DNA from: an uncultured Lachnospiraceae bacterium
Lineage (GTDB): Bacteria; Bacillota; Clostridia; Lachnospirales; Lachnospiraceae
Reading direction: 5' to 3'
DNA: 29,364 bases
NCBI GenBank assembly: GCA_910579505.1
Contig: CAJTTZ010000023.1
Location: forward strand, 1 to 29,364
Shown: in pieces, positions 8,036 through 16,002 of the stretch
How the letters are laid out: each line of letters opens with the position of its first letter
Position numbering within the stretch: position 1 is the first letter of the stretch
The notes under the pieces: model-generated
Told to the model about the DNA's origin: nothing
Database searches by the model: none
Seen by the model: only the letters and a program-made list of their open reading frames with translations
Position numbers and translations under genes: made by a program

Positions 8036-8046
8036 TATAATATGAT
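8036..8046 (+). promoter_or_regulatory. Probable -10 region(s) of the galK promoter
   Basis: TATAATATGAT offers overlapping -10 boxes TATAAT (8036-8041) and TATGAT (8041-8046). No good -35 box stands at the right distance, because the terminator hairpin occupies that space; this would fit a promoter that needs an activator such as an AraC protein. Confidence 0.45.
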
Positions 8047-8122
8047 TAGTGCGAAGCACAGGTTTTGAGTTTTAGGTAAGCTGGTATGGGGTAAAACATT
8101 TAAGAAGAGAAGGAGAGTGGGT

Positions 8123-9286
8123 ATGAAAGAGCAGGTTTTAAGGAAGTTTGAGGAACTTTACGGCAATGCGGACGGCGCTGACGTATATTTTGCGCCGGGA
8201 CGTGTGAACATGATCGGTGAGCACACGGACTATAACGGGGGACATGTATTTCCCTGCGCGCTGACAATCGGTACATACGCAGCGGTTAAGAAGAGAACGG
8301 ACAGGAAACTGCGCTTCTATTCCATGAACTTTGAAAAAATGGGCGTGGTGGAGAGCAGTCTGGATGATCTGACGCCTTCCGATGCGGCGGGATGGACGAA
8401 CTACCCGAAGGGAGTTATGTGGGCGTTCGCGGAACGCGGTATGAAGATGGACTGCGGATTGGATATCGTATTAAACGGTGATATTCCGGGAGGCTCCGGC
8501 CTGTCCTCTTCCGCATCTTTGGAGGTGCTGACCGGTTTTTATCTGCGGGACCTGTTTGGATTTGACGTGACCAATGTGGATCTGGCTTTGATCGGCCAGT
8601 ATTCGGAAAATAATTTTAACGGCATGAACTGCGGAATCATGGACCAGTTTGCTTCGGCGATGGGAAAGAAGGACAACGCGATCTTTTTAGATACGGCGGA
8701 TCTGTCCTACCAGTACGCGCCTCTTGTACTGGACGGTGCCAAGATTATCGTTACCAACAGCAATGTGAAGCACTCCCTCGTAAATTCCGGCTACAACACG
8801 AGAAGAAAAGAGAGCGAACAGGCGCTGGCAGATTTACAGAAGGTGATAAAGATAGAGACCCTCGGTGACCTGACGGAGGAGGAGTTTGAGGCGAACAAGT
8901 CGGCAATTGGCGACGCGGTCTGCGCAAAACGGGCAAAACATGCAGTATACGAAAACCGCCGTACAATCCGCGCGGTGGAGGCTCTCAAGAATAACAACCT
9001 GAAAGAGTTTGGCGAACTGATGAATGCCTCCCATGTTTCTCTGCGGGATGACTATGAGGTTTCCTGCGATGAGATTGACGTGCTTGTGGAGGAAGCCTGG
9101 AAGGTGGACGGTGTGATCGGTTCCCGTATTACAGGCGGCGGTTTTGGCGGCTGTACGGTGAGTATCGTGAAGGACGAGGCAGTGGAAGCCTTTAAGGAAA
9201 ACGTAGGCGCAGCCTATAAGGAGCGTGTAGGGAAGAACGCGGACTTTTATGTGGTCGAGATCGGCGACGGACCGTCTAAACTCTAA
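8123..9286 (+). CDS. galK: Galactokinase
   Basis: Catalyses ATP-dependent phosphorylation of alpha-D-galactose to galactose 1-phosphate, the first kinase step of the Leloir pathway, in the cytoplasm. The 387-residue protein has the galactokinase signature PGRVNMIGEHTDYNGG near residue 24, the GHMP ATP-binding motif GGSGLSSSASLEV near residue 120, and the C-terminal GHMP motif GSRITGGGFGGCTVS. The length is normal for GalK. The ATG at 8123 is chosen over GTG 8117 because AAGGAG (8110-8115) is correctly spaced only for the ATG. galT follows after 13 nt with its own strong ribosome binding site, so the pair forms an operon. No galE is present in the window. Confidence 0.97.
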   Translation: MKEQVLRKFEELYGNADGADVYFAPGRVNMIGEHTDYNGGHVFPCALTIGTYAAVKKRTDRKLRFYSMNFEKMGVVESSLDDLTPSDAAGWTNYPKGVMWAFAERGMKMDCGLDIVLNGDIPGGSGLSSSASLEVLTGFYLRDLFGFDVTNVDLALIGQYSENNFNGMNCGIMDQFASAMGKKDNAIFLDTADLSYQYAPLVLDGAKIIVTNSNVKHSLVNSGYNTRRKESEQALADLQKVIKIETLGDLTEEEFEANKSAIGDAVCAKRAKHAVYENRRTIRAVEALKNNNLKEFGELMNASHVSLRDDYEVSCDEIDVLVEEAWKVDGVIGSRITGGGFGGCTVSIVKDEAVEAFKENVGAAYKERVGKNADFYVVEIGDGPSKL

Positions 9287-9299
9287 GGGAGGTATAAAG

Positions 9300-10793
9300 A
9301 TGATTCAACAAAATATCAGAAAACTAGTGAAATATGGTCTGCTTACCGGGTTGATAGAGAGGGAGGATGAGATTTACACGACTAACCGTCTTCTGGAGTT
9401 TTTTGGGATTGATGAGCTGGAGGAAGGCGACGACGCTGCTATGACCGTTGAAGAGCTGGAGGCGGTACTTAAGGAGCTATTGGATTATGCCTGTGAGAAG
9501 GGGCTTATTGAGGACAGCATTGTATACCGGGATCTCTTTGACACGAAGATTATGGGACTGCTCACACCGAGACCGAGCGAGGTAATCAGGACATTTCGTG
9601 AGAAGTATGACACAGACCCGAAAGAGGCGACAGATTATTTTTATAAACTGAGCCGGGATACGGATTACATCAGACGTTACCGCATTGAGAAAGACCAGAA
9701 GTGGATTTCTTCTACCAAATACGGCGATCTGGACATCACGATCAATCTTTCCAAGCCGGAGAAGGACCCGAAGGCGATTGCAGCGGCAAAAAACGCAAAG
9801 CAGAGCGGTTATCCGAAATGTCTCCTCTGCTGGGAAAACGAGGGCTATGCCGGACGGGTAAACCATCCCGCAAGACAGAACCACAGGATTATTCCTGTCA
9901 CTATAAACGGCAGCGAATGGGGATTTCAGTATTCTCCCTACGTGTATTATAACGAGCACTGTATTGTGTTTAATTCACAGCATATTCCGATGAAGATTGA
10001 ACACGATACTTTCTGCAAGCTGTTTGATTTCGTGAAACAGTTTCCGCATTATTTTGTGGGCTCCAATGCGGATCTGCCGATTGTGGGCGGTTCTATTTTA
10101 AGCCACGATCATTTTCAGGGCGGGAATTATGAGTTTGCCATGGCCAAGGCACCTGTAGAGCGTATTTTTACGGTGCAGGGCTTTACGGATGTGGAGGCGG
10201 GCGTGGTGAAGTGGCCGATGTCCGTGATCCGCATAGCGCATGAAGATTCTGACAGACTGGTTGCACTTGCAGATATGATTCTGGAAAAATGGCGGGGTTA
10301 TACGGACGAGGCGGCGTTTATATTTGCCGAAACCGACGGCGAGCCGCACAACACGATTACGCCGATTGCCAGAAAGCGGGATGACAAATTCGAGTTGGAT
10401 CTGGTGCTGCGCAATAACATTACGACAAAGGAGCATCCTCTGGGCGTATATCATCCTCATGCGAAGCTGCACCACATCAAAAAGGAAAATATCGGCCTGA
10501 TTGAAGTGATGGGGCTCGCTGTACTGCCGGCCAGGCTGAAAGGGGAGATGGAGCGTCTCGCCGAGGCGATTTTGTCAGGATCCGATATCCGTAAGGATGA
10601 GGAACTTGCGAAGCATGCCGACTGGGTGGAGGAATTTCTGCCCGCTTATCCGAATGTGGACAGGGATCACATTATGGAGATCCTGCACAAGGAGATCGGC
10701 AATGTGTTCATGGAAGTGCTGGAGGACGCGGGGGTTTATAAGAGGGATGCCGAAGGACAGGCGGCTTTCGACAAGTTTCTTTCCACTCTTTAA
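9300..10793 (+). CDS. galT: UTP/UDP-glucose--hexose-1-phosphate uridylyltransferase, class II GalT
   Basis: Transfers UMP from UDP-glucose to galactose 1-phosphate, giving UDP-galactose and glucose 1-phosphate. The 497-residue protein is the long Firmicutes/bifidobacterial form (class II), not the approximately 350-residue enterobacterial form. The active-site histidine motif appears as SHDHFQGGNYEFAMAKAP, and EPHNTITPIARK is also typical. The start at 9300 has GGGAGGT at 9288-9294. It is directly downstream of galK, and a GC-rich hairpin lies 39 bp after its stop, closing the operon. Confidence 0.96.
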   Translation: MIQQNIRKLVKYGLLTGLIEREDEIYTTNRLLEFFGIDELEEGDDAAMTVEELEAVLKELLDYACEKGLIEDSIVYRDLFDTKIMGLLTPRPSEVIRTFREKYDTDPKEATDYFYKLSRDTDYIRRYRIEKDQKWISSTKYGDLDITINLSKPEKDPKAIAAAKNAKQSGYPKCLLCWENEGYAGRVNHPARQNHRIIPVTINGSEWGFQYSPYVYYNEHCIVFNSQHIPMKIEHDTFCKLFDFVKQFPHYFVGSNADLPIVGGSILSHDHFQGGNYEFAMAKAPVERIFTVQGFTDVEAGVVKWPMSVIRIAHEDSDRLVALADMILEKWRGYTDEAAFIFAETDGEPHNTITPIARKRDDKFELDLVLRNNITTKEHPLGVYHPHAKLHHIKKENIGLIEVMGLAVLPARLKGEMERLAEAILSGSDIRKDEELAKHADWVEEFLPAYPNVDRDHIMEILHKEIGNVFMEVLEDAGVYKRDAEGQAAFDKFLSTL

Positions 10794-10831
10794 CCGTGCG
10801 GATTTAAAATTCGGATGCATGACAAGAAGTG

Positions 10832-10858
10832 AGGCGGGATTTAAGAATCCCGCCTTTA
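10832..10858 (+). terminator. Strong hairpin terminator after galT
   Basis: AGGCGGGATT (10832-10841) pairs perfectly with AATCCCGCCT (10846-10855) across a 4-nt loop; only three T residues follow. The high stem stability suggests a terminator for galKT. Confidence 0.8.
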
Positions 10859-10983
10859 CCAGAAACGTTATATAACGCATAGATCAGATGTGACAGCATA
10901 GGGGTTTAAGCTTTACAGGGCGCTGGCAACCTGACTAGAAATGCATTGTGAGATATAAAAGATATATTATGGAAAGGCAAAGC

Positions 10984-10999
10984 GTCATCCGACGATGAC
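10984..10999 (-). terminator. Possible terminator for the XRE regulator gene
   Basis: GTCATC-CGAC-GATGAC is a 6-bp perfect hairpin with a 4-nt loop, 10 bp after the minus-strand stop. The minus-strand sequence after it (GCTTTGCCTTT) is only moderately T-rich. Confidence 0.4.
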
Positions 11000-11009
11000 A
11001 GATTCCGTA

Positions 11010-11357
11010 TTACAAATCATCGCTCATGCCTAACATGCTGCACAGGAAATTGTAGAAGTCTCCCTGCTGTTTTAGGGTCATTTTTTGGTAAATGGTGATA
11101 AGGCGCTGATACTTCTTGAGATTACACATATTATCTGCCAATAGGGAATCTGCTGCCAGACGTTCTTCGGAGAGTAATAGAATATAGTCTGTGGTGACAT
11201 GAAAGAAACGCGATAGATCTGCCAAAAGCAGAGCGTCAGGAGTGCTGGCGCCACATTCGATTTTGCTTAGACTTGTTTGGTTAATGCCAAGCTGCTTAGC
11301 AAGAGCTTGCTGTGTCAGTTTTTTTTCCAGTCGGAGTTCCTTTATCCTTGTCTTCAT
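11010..11357 (-). CDS. XRE/Cro-type helix-turn-helix regulator
   Basis: The 115-residue protein has an N-terminal Cro/C1-type helix-turn-helix (about 1-60), with the core TQQALAKQLGINQTSLSKIE and a typical following segment FFHVTTDYILLL. The C-terminal ~50 residues form a helical tail of unknown role, perhaps for dimerisation. ATG 11357 is preferred over the longer upstream frame because AAAGGGATT sits just before it on the minus strand. It is divergent from the exonuclease gene. The intergenic region holds repeated ATATTC half-sites that may be its operator. Target genes are unknown. Confidence 0.88.
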   Translation of the reverse strand: MKTRIKELRLEKKLTQQALAKQLGINQTSLSKIECGASTPDALLLADLSRFFHVTTDYILLLSEERLAADSLLADNMCNLKKYQRLITIYQKMTLKQQGDFYNFLCSMLGMSDDL

Positions 11358-11395
11358 TTGTAATCCCTTTTTGTTATTGTAGTTTATTTGCCGCC

Positions 11396-11443
11396 AAAAA
11401 ATATTCCAATTTTTAATAAGGATATTCACTTTAGAATATTTTT
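11396..11443. promoter_or_regulatory. AT-rich inverted repeat, possible XRE operator
   Basis: AAAAATATTC (11397-11406) and GAATATTTTT (11434-11443) are a perfect 10-bp inverted repeat, with a further ATATTC at 11422-11427 between them. The array lies immediately upstream of the XRE start. Use as an operator is inference from position and symmetry. Confidence 0.4.
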
Positions 11444-11634
11444 GTGGAAAGATCTCCGTTTTGTTAATAAATTGCTGGCAGACTACAAGATGAAGTATGG
11501 AGTTTAGACAGTTGGACTATATATAGTGAATATGGGGTGCATTGATTTTTGGAAAAATCAGGCAGGATGTTTCACGAAACGTTAAATCCTATCTAGAATG
11601 GAGGGTTTTGGGATGGGAAAAGTTTGGAGGGAAA

Positions 11635-12351
11635 ATGACAGATACCTATGTGTGCGTTGACTTGGAGACGACGGGGCTTGATCCGAAACGGGATAAAATT
11701 ATAGAGATCGGCGCGGTCAGGGTGGAGCAGGGTGAGGCAGTAGAAGAGTGGGAAACTTTTGTCAATCCCGGACAGAAGCTTCCGGAGCGGATTGTGGAGC
11801 TTACCGGAATCCATGACGGGGAGCTTTCTAAAGCAAGGCCGATTCGCGAGATTTTGCCGGAGTTTCTGACTTTTGTCGGTGAAGATGTGCTTCTGGGGCA
11901 CGGCGTACTTTTTGATTTTTCTTTTCTCAAGAAGGCGGCAGTAAATGAGAAACTGTCTTTTGAAAGACAAGGAATCGACACATTAAAGATTGCCCGGAAA
12001 TATTTGAAAGAACTGGAAAGCCGCAGTCTGGGAGCACTCTGCAGACATTATGGAATTTCCCACAGCGCGCACAGGGCATTGAGTGATGCCCGCGCTACGG
12101 CGGCGCTGTATCAGAAACTTGCGCAGGAATTTTATGAAAAGGATATAGAGGCAGGGGAAAAAAGTCTTTTTTTACCAAAACAGCTTTTGTATCGGGCGAA
12201 ACGGGATACGCCGCTTACGGTTGCACAAAAAGAACAGTTATATAAATTGTTGGACAGGCATAAACTGATAGTGGACTATGAAGTAGAGAGCCTGACCCGA
12301 AGCGAGGCTAGTCGGAAAATTGACCAAATTCTTGCAGAATGCGGACGATAG
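11635..12351 (+). CDS. DnaQ-like 3'-5' exonuclease (DEDDh superfamily)
   Basis: The 238-residue protein has the exonuclease motif I at its N-terminus (VDLETTG, Asp9/Glu11), a motif II region (GHGVLFDFSFL, where the usual HN is GHG/V but the catalytic Asp is kept) and motif III of the DEDDh type (HRALSDARATAALY). It resembles the proofreading epsilon subunit/PolC exonuclease domain and probably removes 3' nucleotides from DNA or RNA. The last ~50 residues (SLTRSEASRKIDQIL) form a small helical motif seen appended to such exonucleases in Clostridia. ATG 11635 is preceded by GGAGG at 11626-11630; a TTG at 11608 after another GGAGG is a possible longer start. Its 3' end overlaps the convergent gene by 44 bp. 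Confidence 0.88.
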   Translation: MTDTYVCVDLETTGLDPKRDKIIEIGAVRVEQGEAVEEWETFVNPGQKLPERIVELTGIHDGELSKARPIREILPEFLTFVGEDVLLGHGVLFDFSFLKKAAVNEKLSFERQGIDTLKIARKYLKELESRSLGALCRHYGISHSAHRALSDARATAALYQKLAQEFYEKDIEAGEKSLFLPKQLLYRAKRDTPLTVAQKEQLYKLLDRHKLIVDYEVESLTRSEASRKIDQILAECGR

Positions 12352-12925
12352 GCTTCTGCATGGCGGAGGTTAACGACTGTGCCACAGGATAGAGCGCCTC
12401 GATCTTTTCGGGGGTGCCGTTCTCCTGATATATGCGGCACAGAAGCCGGTAAGTTGCGCTTACATCCGTGTTAGTTGATACGGCGAATTCCAGAAGCTGA
12501 CAAGCCTCTTTGGAGAAACCGTTGTCATAGAGCGCCTGTGCCCATTGCTGCAGGGTGCGTGCCAGAAGCGTGTAATTCTGGTCATAGATGGTCAGCTGAG
12601 TGATGTTGGGCGCGCCGTAGCGCAGCTTCAGCTCCGTGTTGGTAAGCCCCGTGAAATTGACAATGGGCTGGTCTTTCAGGGAAAGTATGATCTGTCTGTA
12701 ATCCTCGACCTTGGGAATATCCTGTAAAAGCTCCATGGGAAAGATTTCCATCGGCAGCTTAATATAGTTCAGGTCATCTAAGGGTTTGCGCCGGGTACTG
12801 TTTGCAGCCCGCTCTCTCTGCCAAAATTCCTGCTCCATGGCAGCGGCGGTTTTCCGGCTTTTGGAGGAGGCTATGGCGATAGCGGCGGCTAGGATCAGAG
12901 TGCTTGCAATAATTAGAAAATTCAT
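12308..12925 (-). CDS. Membrane-anchored helical-repeat (TPR-like) protein, function unknown
   Basis: The 205-residue protein begins with a hydrophobic anchor (NFLIIASTLILAAAIAIA) followed by a basic stretch and a mostly helical domain. The C-terminal part (about 115-200) has alternating helices of tetratricopeptide character (ALYDNGFSKEACQLLEFAV, then YRLLCRIYQENGTPEKIEAL). ATG 12925 has AAAGGAATT upstream on the minus strand. The last 44 bp are antisense to the end of the exonuclease gene, so both reading frames are constrained there. The short membrane ORF at 13004 is divergent. Role not recognised; TPR folds often serve as protein-binding scaffolds. Confidence 0.75.
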   Translation of the reverse strand: MNFLIIASTLILAAAIAIASSKSRKTAAAMEQEFWQRERAANSTRRKPLDDLNYIKLPMEIFPMELLQDIPKVEDYRQIILSLKDQPIVNFTGLTNTELKLRYGAPNITQLTIYDQNYTLLARTLQQWAQALYDNGFSKEACQLLEFAVSTNTDVSATYRLLCRIYQENGTPEKIEALYPVAQSLTSAMQKPIVRILQEFGQFSD

Positions 12926-13003
12926 ATATAATTCCTTTATGCCAAAAGAAGGCATTCCTTACTTATTTTTATAGTGTAGCAAAAAGACCTGAGGTGATGT
13001 TAT

Positions 13004-13111
13004 ATGAAATTTAACAGGAGAACCAGAAAAATCATTTCATCAGTTATCATTATTATCGTCGTTTTGGCGATGGTCATTCCGATGCTGGCATCTGCGTTTT
13101 ATTCATTTTAG
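13004..13111 (+). CDS. 35-residue single-pass membrane protein
   Basis: A small ORF of 36 codons: a basic N-terminus (MKFNRRTRK), a hydrophobic helix rich in Ile, Val and Leu (about residues 10-31), and the ending SAFYSF before TAG at 13109-13111. An ideal ribosome binding site, GAGGTGAT (12991-12998), lies 5 nt before the ATG. Positive-inside topology predicts an N-in orientation. The strong ribosome binding site and the clean charge/hydrophobic pattern argue for a real gene. Function unknown; it lies 66 bp before the VanW-domain gene and may be co-transcribed with it. Confidence 0.72.
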   Translation: MKFNRRTRKIISSVIIIIVVLAMVIPMLASAFYSF

Positions 13112-13177
13112 CACAGGAAGCGCGATTTGTGAATGGCATGGACTTGACAGGGGAGAAGTGGAGAGCGGGTAATCGTT

Positions 13178-14767
13178 ATGAAAAAATTATCTGTGATTGT
13201 CCTGACGACGTTTATTGCGGCGGGGTTTGCCGTGATGCCGGCGCAGGCAAGGGAAGACAAAATTGAGACGGGAATCTATGTGGATGATATAGATATCTCG
13301 GGAATGACAGCGGGCGAGGCGACTGAGGCAATCGAGGCATATGTCTCCACTTTCGGTGATGCGCAGATTACTTTGCATGCCCCGGAACAGGGTGAAATAA
13401 CGGTCGCTGCCGCAGATCTGGGTTTAAAATGGGGCAACCGTGAGATTCTGGATGAAGCGGCGAACTTTGGCAGGGACGGGGATATTCTGCAGTGCTATAA
13501 GGAATTGCGGGATCTGGAATATAAAAATAAGGTTTACCGTGTAAGCTTTGACTTTGATAAGAATAAGATCCGCACGCTGATTGAGGAAAATGCCGGACAG
13601 TACGATCAGGAGGCAGTTAACGCCAGCCTGAAAAAGACGGAGGACGGCTTTGAGGTTACGGATGGACAGACAGGCTATGTGGTGGACCGGGACGGCACAA
13701 CGGAGAGTGTATATGAGTATCTGACAGGCGAGTGGACAGGCGGCGCCTGCGATTTGGATATACAGGTTGAGACGCAGGAACCGCAGGGCACAGTGGAAGA
13801 TCTGGAGAAAGTGAAGGATGTTTTGGGCACTTTTACCACCAGCTATTCCACTTCCGGCGAGGCAAGAAGCAAAAATGTGGCAAATGGATGCAGGCTCCTC
13901 AGCGGTATTACTCTGTATCCCGGAGACGAAATTTCAACGCTGGAAACCATTACACCTTTCTCGGAGGATAATGGCTACTATATGGCGGCATCTTATCTGA
14001 ACGGGCAGGTGGTTGACAGTCTGGGCGGCGGCATCTGCCAGGTATCGACCACGCTTTACAATGCAGTGCTTCAGGCGGAGCTTGAGGTGACGGAGCGTTA
14101 CAATCATTCCATGATCGTCACCTATGTGGATCCCTCAGCGGACGCAGCCATTGCAGAGTCTTCCGGGAAAGACTTTAAATTTAAAAATAATTTGGACTAT
14201 CCTGTTTATATAGACGGCTATACGACTCCCGAGAAGCAGATCACATTCACGATCTATGGGATGGAGACCAGAGACAGCGGCCGTGAGGTAATCTATGAGA
14301 GCGAAGTTCTTGAGAGAACTGTGCCTGATACGGAAGTGATCTACACAGATGCTTCCATGCCGGTAGGCTATTGCAGCGTGCAGTCCGCACACGTAGGCTA
14401 TAAGGCCAGACTGTGGAAAATTGTAAAAGAAAACGGTGAGGAAGTGAGCCGGGAGCAGGTGAACAGCAGCAGTTATATGAAAGCGCCCAGAAGTGCGACC
14501 GTGGGAGTGGCGACCGAAGATCCGGGTGCGTATAATGCGATTATGGCGGCGGTGGCTTCGGGCAGTGTGGATCAGGTAAAAGCCGTATCCGGCGCATACC
14601 GGGGCGGTGATCCCGGGCAGATACAGGCGGCAGCGGCAGCGGCGCAGCAGGCGGCAGCAGACAAGGCGGCTGCGGATCAGGCAGCGGCCGCACAGGCGGC
14701 GGCAGAGCAGGCAGCAGCGGAGCAGGCGGCACAGCAGCAGCCTGAAACACCACCTCCGACAGAGTGA
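13178..14767 (+). CDS. Secreted VanW/G5-domain cell-surface protein with peptidoglycan-binding-like region
   Basis: The 529-residue protein has a signal peptide (residues 1-24, cleavage likely after MPAQA), an N-terminal YoaR/peptidoglycan-binding-like region (about 30-195), a VanW domain (about 215-340, with GRLLSGITLYPG-like and GGGICQVSTTLYNAVLQAEL segments), a G5-like region (about 365-445) and a low-complexity Ala/Gln tail (about 490-520) ending in PETPPPTE. VanW proteins are named from vancomycin-resistance clusters but their biochemical role is unproven; a murein-linked role at the cell surface is likely. No other van genes are present. The ribosome binding site is weak (GGAGAGCGGG), with a start 66 bp after the small membrane ORF. 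Confidence 0.9.
   Translation: MKKLSVIVLTTFIAAGFAVMPAQAREDKIETGIYVDDIDISGMTAGEATEAIEAYVSTFGDAQITLHAPEQGEITVAAADLGLKWGNREILDEAANFGRDGDILQCYKELRDLEYKNKVYRVSFDFDKNKIRTLIEENAGQYDQEAVNASLKKTEDGFEVTDGQTGYVVDRDGTTESVYEYLTGEWTGGACDLDIQVETQEPQGTVEDLEKVKDVLGTFTTSYSTSGEARSKNVANGCRLLSGITLYPGDEISTLETITPFSEDNGYYMAASYLNGQVVDSLGGGICQVSTTLYNAVLQAELEVTERYNHSMIVTYVDPSADAAIAESSGKDFKFKNNLDYPVYIDGYTTPEKQITFTIYGMETRDSGREVIYESEVLERTVPDTEVIYTDASMPVGYCSVQSAHVGYKARLWKIVKENGEEVSREQVNSSSYMKAPRSATVGVATEDPGAYNAIMAAVASGSVDQVKAVSGAYRGGDPGQIQAAAAAAQQAAADKAAADQAAAAQAAAEQAAAEQAAQQQPETPPPTE
14620..14745 (+). repeat. GC-rich low-complexity tract encoding an Ala/Gln-rich tail
   Basis: Imperfect repeats of GCGGCAGCGG / CAGGCGGC type encode AAAQQAAADKAAADQ-like units. 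Such tracts are prone to slippage and length variation. Confidence 0.7.
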
Positions 14768-14835
14768 TTTCGGGTAACGGCTCGGTATAGGTCGAAGCAT
14801 TCTTGGCCGAGACTGTAAGAATGTGATACGATCCT

Positions 14836-15486
14836 ATGAAAAATAAGGCATACAGTATGGAACAGGAAAAAATAGCAGAGAACGTGTCAGAGCGCTCTTC
14901 GCTGGAAGAGACAAAGAAGAATAGACAGGAAATGGAAAATGGCGCAGGGCTGGGGAAAGACTGCGCCATTTTATGCGCAGACCAGGATGTTGTAGTGAGT
15001 AAATGGATCGGCCTGGAGGGAACGGCCAGACTTGCCCGAGAAAATTATGAGAAGCTGCGCAAACGGCTTCCGGCGCGCATAATTGAGGAGGCTGCCTCCT
15101 TTGACAGGTATCTGTCAGTGGTACCGGAGGCCGCCACCGCCATGAAGTCCGGCGTCTGTGGCATACATCCCGTTTCCCGGGGAGGCATTTTGGAGGGCCT
15201 GTGGGAGATGGCAGAGGAGGCCGGCGTCGGACTGGAAGCAGATTTTAGAAAGATACCTGTCAGACAGGAAACCATAGAGATTTGCGAGGTTTTCGGGGAA
15301 AATCCTTATGAACTTTCGTCGGGCGGATGCCTTATTATGACGGCGGAAAACGGATATGTCCTTGTGGAGGCGCTGCTGCGGGAAGGGATTCCGGCTGTTG
15401 TAGTCGGCCGTACAACGCGGGGGAATGACAGGGTGCTCTATAATGAAGGTAGAAAGCAGTTTCTGAATAAACCAAGACATGTATAA
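14836..15486 (+). CDS. Short AIR-synthase-related (HypE/ThiL-superfamily C-domain) protein
   Basis: The 216-residue protein matches the C-terminal domain of AIR synthase-related proteins (HypE-like): IHPVSRGGILEGLWEMAEEA, an FGENPYELSSGG segment and the ending VVGRTTRGNDRVL. The upstream GAGLGKDCAI looks like the start of an AIRS N-terminal domain, but it is followed at once by the linker to the C-domain (DVVVSKWIGLEG), so the ATP-binding half of about 110-150 residues seems missing compared with HypE-type proteins of about 330 residues. The first ~30 residues are polar and unrelated. It lies just upstream of the Lrp-aminotransferase pair. Function is uncertain; hydrogenase maturation should not be assumed because no hyp genes are nearby. 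The start may be 14836 or an ATG a few codons later. Confidence 0.7.
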   Translation: MKNKAYSMEQEKIAENVSERSSLEETKKNRQEMENGAGLGKDCAILCADQDVVVSKWIGLEGTARLARENYEKLRKRLPARIIEEAASFDRYLSVVPEAATAMKSGVCGIHPVSRGGILEGLWEMAEEAGVGLEADFRKIPVRQETIEICEVFGENPYELSSGGCLIMTAENGYVLVEALLREGIPAVVVGRTTRGNDRVLYNEGRKQFLNKPRHV

Positions 15487-15519
15487 AAATAAACAGAAAC
15501 AAGAATGGAGGAGGAAAAA

Positions 15520-16002
15520 ATGAGAGAAGAATTGTTAAAAATTATAGAGAGGAACAGCCGCATAGACTTGAAGGAGCTGGCTGTGATACTCGGAGTCGAG
15601 GAGATTGATGTGGTGAACGAGCTGCAGGCGTTGGAGGATGATGGTATTATCTGCGGCTACCATACCATGATCGACTGGGAGAAAACTTCTATTGAGAAGG
15701 TGTCCGCATTGATTGAGGTGCGGGTGACGCCTCAGAGAGGCCAGGGGTTTGACAATATTGCGGAGCGGATTTATAAGTACCCGGAGGTGACATCCGTATA
15801 TTTGATTTCCGGCGGATACGATCTGCTTGTTACTTTGGAGGGGAAGTCTCTGAAGGAGATTTCCGGTTTTGTATCTGACAAACTTTCCACACTGGAGTCC
15901 GTTTTGAGTACGGCAACCCATTTTATCCTTAAAAAATACAAAGACCATGGCACGATCCTGACGAAAAAATACGAAGATACAAGAGAGAAGGTGTCACCGT
16001 GA
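15520..16002 (+). CDS. Lrp/AsnC-family transcriptional regulator
   Basis: The 160-residue protein has the Lrp layout: an N-terminal helix-turn-helix (about 5-55, ...RIDLKELAVILGVEEIDVV) and a C-terminal RAM/ligand domain (about 65-150) with the GGYDLLV core that binds amino acids in the family. ATG 15520 is chosen because GGAGGAGG lies at 15507-15514. Its stop codon overlaps the aminotransferase start (GTGA at 15999-16002), so the two proteins are translationally coupled. This gives a plausible unit in which an amino-acid-sensing regulator is made together with the enzyme it may control. Confidence 0.93.
   Translation: MREELLKIIERNSRIDLKELAVILGVEEIDVVNELQALEDDGIICGYHTMIDWEKTSIEKVSALIEVRVTPQRGQGFDNIAERIYKYPEVTSVYLISGGYDLLVTLEGKSLKEISGFVSDKLSTLESVLSTATHFILKKYKDHGTILTKKYEDTREKVSP

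Noticed and set aside
10866..10877. CGTTATATAACG palindrome after galT
   Set aside because: A single 12-bp palindrome without repeats, T-run or position relative to a promoter; chance cannot be excluded.
13178..14767. Vancomycin resistance cluster
   Set aside because: A lone VanW-domain surface protein; no vanH, ligase or vanX genes are nearby.
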